Assembly (NCBI GenBank): GCA_963721115.1 | Contig: CAVRIA010000014.1 | Span: 130,197 to 194,196, forward strand | Direction: 5' to 3' | DNA: 64,000 bases | From: CAVRIA01 sp963721115 | Lineage (GTDB): Bacteria; Desulfobacterota; Binatia; HRBIN30; CADEER01 | Part shown: piece after piece, positions 62,382-64,000 of the stretch | How positions within the stretch are numbered: the stretch's first letter is position 1 | Layout: each line of letters starts with the position of its first letter | Made by a program: the position numbers and the translations under genes | The notes under the pieces: model-generated | Seen by the model: only the letters and a program-made list of their open reading frames with translations | The model's database searches: none | Told to the model about the DNA's origin: nothing

Positions 62382-63185
62382 ATGGATCTGCTGACGATTC
62401 CCTTCATGCGCCATGTGCTCTTCGCCGGTCTCCTTGTGGCGCTCGGCTTGGCGCCCCTGAGCATCTACGTCGTGCTGCGGCGCATCGTCTTCGTCGGCGC
62501 CGCGGTGGCGGAGATCTCCTCGGCCGGTGTGGCGCTCGCCATCCTCTTTCAGCTGCCGCCTTTTCCCGTCGCGCTGGTGCTCACCGTCCTCACCTTTCTC
62601 GGATTCTCTCGCGCCGCCGACTCCCCGCGCCTGCCTCTCGAAGCGCTCATCGGCATGCTGTACGCCGGCGGCGCCGCCGCGGCGGTGCTGCTGATCGTCA
62701 AGGCCCCGCGCGGCGAGGGGGAGATTCTCAACGTTCTCTTCGGCAACATCCTCACGGTCCCCTTGCCGCTACTGTGGGGCATGGTGATCGCGTTCGCTCT
62801 GGTCCTCGCCATCCAGTACCTGGCCTACAAGGAGTTCGTGATCGTCGCCTACGATCCGGACATGGCGCGCGCTCTGGGGATTCGCGTCACGCTCTGGAAC
62901 ACCATCTTCTACGTGACCGTCGGCGTGGCCGTGGCGATCGCCATCCGGGGGGTCGGCGCGCTGCTGACCTTCACCCTGCTGGTCGCTCCCGGGGCGGCGG
63001 CCCTCTGTTTCGCCGAGCGCCTCGGCGTCGCCTTCGCCATCGCCACCGTATCCAGCGTCGTGGCGACGCTGTGCGGCATCTTCGGCTCCTACTGGCTCGA
63101 CCTTCCCACCGGCCCGACGATCGTCGCCCTGCTGACGGCGTTCTTCGCGGTGAGCTACGCCTATGCCGCGCTGCGAAGGCGCTGA
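62382..63185 (+). CDS. znuB: Metal ABC transporter permease (ZnuB-like)
   Basis: A 267-residue permease with about eight membrane segments. LSIYVVLRRIVFVGAAVAEI and GVGALLTFTLLVAPGAAAL are the conserved family 9 permease blocks, the second being the contact with the ATPase. It closes the importer operon. Confidence 0.9.
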   Translation: MDLLTIPFMRHVLFAGLLVALGLAPLSIYVVLRRIVFVGAAVAEISSAGVALAILFQLPPFPVALVLTVLTFLGFSRAADSPRLPLEALIGMLYAGGAAAAVLLIVKAPRGEGEILNVLFGNILTVPLPLLWGMVIAFALVLAIQYLAYKEFVIVAYDPDMARALGIRVTLWNTIFYVTVGVAVAIAIRGVGALLTFTLLVAPGAAALCFAERLGVAFAIATVSSVVATLCGIFGSYWLDLPTGPTIVALLTAFFAVSYAYAALRRR

Positions 63186-63290
63186 AGGCCTGCTGTTCAC
63201 GCGACCGGCGGGCCGGTGGTGGACGGATGGGGGCAGGCGCCGAGACAGGGGCGTGGACCCTCGCATTGACGATTGGCCGCTTCGAGAGCT

Positions 63291-63318
63291 ACACATGAGT
63301 GTACACGTTTCCATGTGT
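63291..63318 (+). promoter_or_regulatory. Palindromic operator candidate before the vapBC-like pair
   Basis: ACACAT at 63293-63298 faces ATGTGT at 63313-63318 with AGTGTACAC between. A -35-like TTGACG lies at 63266-63271. If this is promoter plus operator, translation of the antitoxin should start at ATG 63322 rather than at 63295. Autoregulation by VapB is the family rule. Confidence 0.4.
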
Positions 63319-63321
63319 GAA

Positions 63322-63540
63322 ATGGAGGTGTCGGTGCCGACGAATCTTGCCATCGACGACACGCTGATCGAGGAAGCGCGCGCCGTGGGTCACCATCGCA
63401 CGAAGAGGGAGGCCGTTACGGCGGCGCTGCAGGAATACGTGAAGCGGCACCGCCAGCAGGAGATCCTCGACCTGGCGGGGAAAATCGCGTTCGACCCGGC
63501 GTACGACTACAAATCTCTTCGACGACGAAAGCGCGGATGA
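63322..63540 (+). CDS. VapB-type antitoxin
   Basis: A 72-residue antitoxin. NLAIDDTLIEEARAVGHHRTK followed by REAVTAALQEYVKR is the short VapB ribbon/helix DNA-binding domain (type II, VapB2-like), and the basic tail DYKSLRRRKRG resembles the toxin-binding part. Its stop overlaps the PIN toxin start (ATGA, 63537-63540). A longer start at 63295 would put the operator inside the gene. Confidence 0.85.
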   Translation: MEVSVPTNLAIDDTLIEEARAVGHHRTKREAVTAALQEYVKRHRQQEILDLAGKIAFDPAYDYKSLRRRKRG

Positions 63541-64000
63541 ACGTGCTGATCGACACCTCGGTATGGTCGCTGGCTCTGCGGCGTAGATCGGCGCAGCTGA
63601 ACACCGGGGAACGGCGGCTCGTCGACGAGTGGAAGTCGCTGATTCGCGAAGGGCGGGCTCGACTGATCGGAATCGTTCGCCAGGAAGTGCTCTCCGGAAT
63701 CCACAACGACAGAGACTTCGAGCGGGTTCGTGAGCGGCTGTCGCCGTTCGACGATATAGCGGCGGAGACACACGACTACGAGGACGCCGCTCGACTCTTC
63801 AACCGCTGTCGCGTCAAGGGAGTGACGGGAGCGCCGATCGATCTGCTGATCTGTGCGATCGCCCGCCGCTGCGATCTCGCCGTCTTCACCACCGATCGAG
63901 ATTTCGAGCGCTATCGCCAGCTGTTGGGGGTCGATCTCGCACGGTGCCCGAGTAGGGGCACCGACAGCCGGGGTGCGGGAGTCCCTAGGCTTGCCGCGCT
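63537..64000 (+). CDS. VapC-type PIN-domain toxin, 3' partial
   Basis: The gene runs off the window without a stop. NVLIDTSVWSLALRR (first Asp), VRQEVLSGI (Glu), GAPIDLLICAIARR (Asp) and FTTDRDFERY (Asp) form the PIN acidic quartet, so it is a Mg-dependent RNase that usually cuts tRNA or rRNA. The family normally ends soon after RYRQLLGVDL. Here a further 21 codons are open, so the true end may be in another frame (TAG near 63951) or beyond the window. Confidence 0.85.
   Translation, partial: MNVLIDTSVWSLALRRRSAQLNTGERRLVDEWKSLIREGRARLIGIVRQEVLSGIHNDRDFERVRERLSPFDDIAAETHDYEDAARLFNRCRVKGVTGAPIDLLICAIARRCDLAVFTTDRDFERYRQLLGVDLARCPSRGTDSRGAGVPRLAA

Overview
High-GC bacterial chromosome window, densely coded on both strands. 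The host is a diderm: it carries BamA/TamA and TamB, Lgt, two outer-membrane porins, a LolA-like protein and a ZnuABC-type importer. Two F420-type luciferase-family oxidoreductases, a DUF35/thiolase pair, a glutathione S-transferase cluster, Thr-Pro repeat surface proteins and System I cytochrome c maturation genes suggest an aerobic or facultative soil or sediment lineage of the old Deltaproteobacteria (Binatota/Desulfobacterota-like). That placement is inference; no rRNA is present.

Layout. 0-6 kb: LolA-like protein end, murG, an M50-like membrane peptidase, gamma-glutamylcyclotransferase, lpdA and a di-haem peroxidase. 6-16 kb: epimerase, DUF488, a MazEF-like toxin-antitoxin pair, tRNA-Ser(CGA), tadA, a MITE-like repeat, a transglutaminase-like/Nudix pair, mobA, a DUF35/thiolase pair, a small zincin operon, lgt-tlpA. 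16-23 kb: BamA/TamA-family protein and TamB. 23-34 kb: flippase-like and CDP-alcohol transferase genes, a lipoprotein, LeuD-like, pyrD, thiC, two LLM oxidoreductases, an RRM protein and plsC. 34-40 kb: ccmABCD, an SDR, a histidine phosphatase flanked by inverted word repeats, a DUF2064 protein and a patatin. 40-48 kb: four GST genes and the haem operon hemD-hemE-hemH-hemG, closed by a strong bidirectional terminator. 48-57 kb: a Cys-rich secreted protein, a Thr-Pro repeat protein, CoA transferase, DUF309, an RNase E/G with a long basic tail, a membrane protein and a CBS protein. 57-64 kb: an OprB-like porin divergent from a metal-uptake locus (His-rich peptide, porin, ZnuA-ZnuC-ZnuB), then a VapBC-like pair running off the window.

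Conserved genes between 0 and about 40.5 kb carry many single-base frameshifts (lolA-like, murG, the M50-like gene, the cyclotransferase, lpdA, DUF488, tlpA, bamA, tamB, thiC and a GST), while everything from 42 to 64 kb reads cleanly. Because essential genes are hit, uncorrected assembly errors are the most likely cause, and such genes are annotated as single CDS with the break positions given. The most novel-looking items are the zincin/partner operon at 13.8-14.8 kb, the LeuD-like protein with an altered active-site signature, the GST cluster, and the metal-uptake locus whose binding protein has Asp where the first His ligand is expected.
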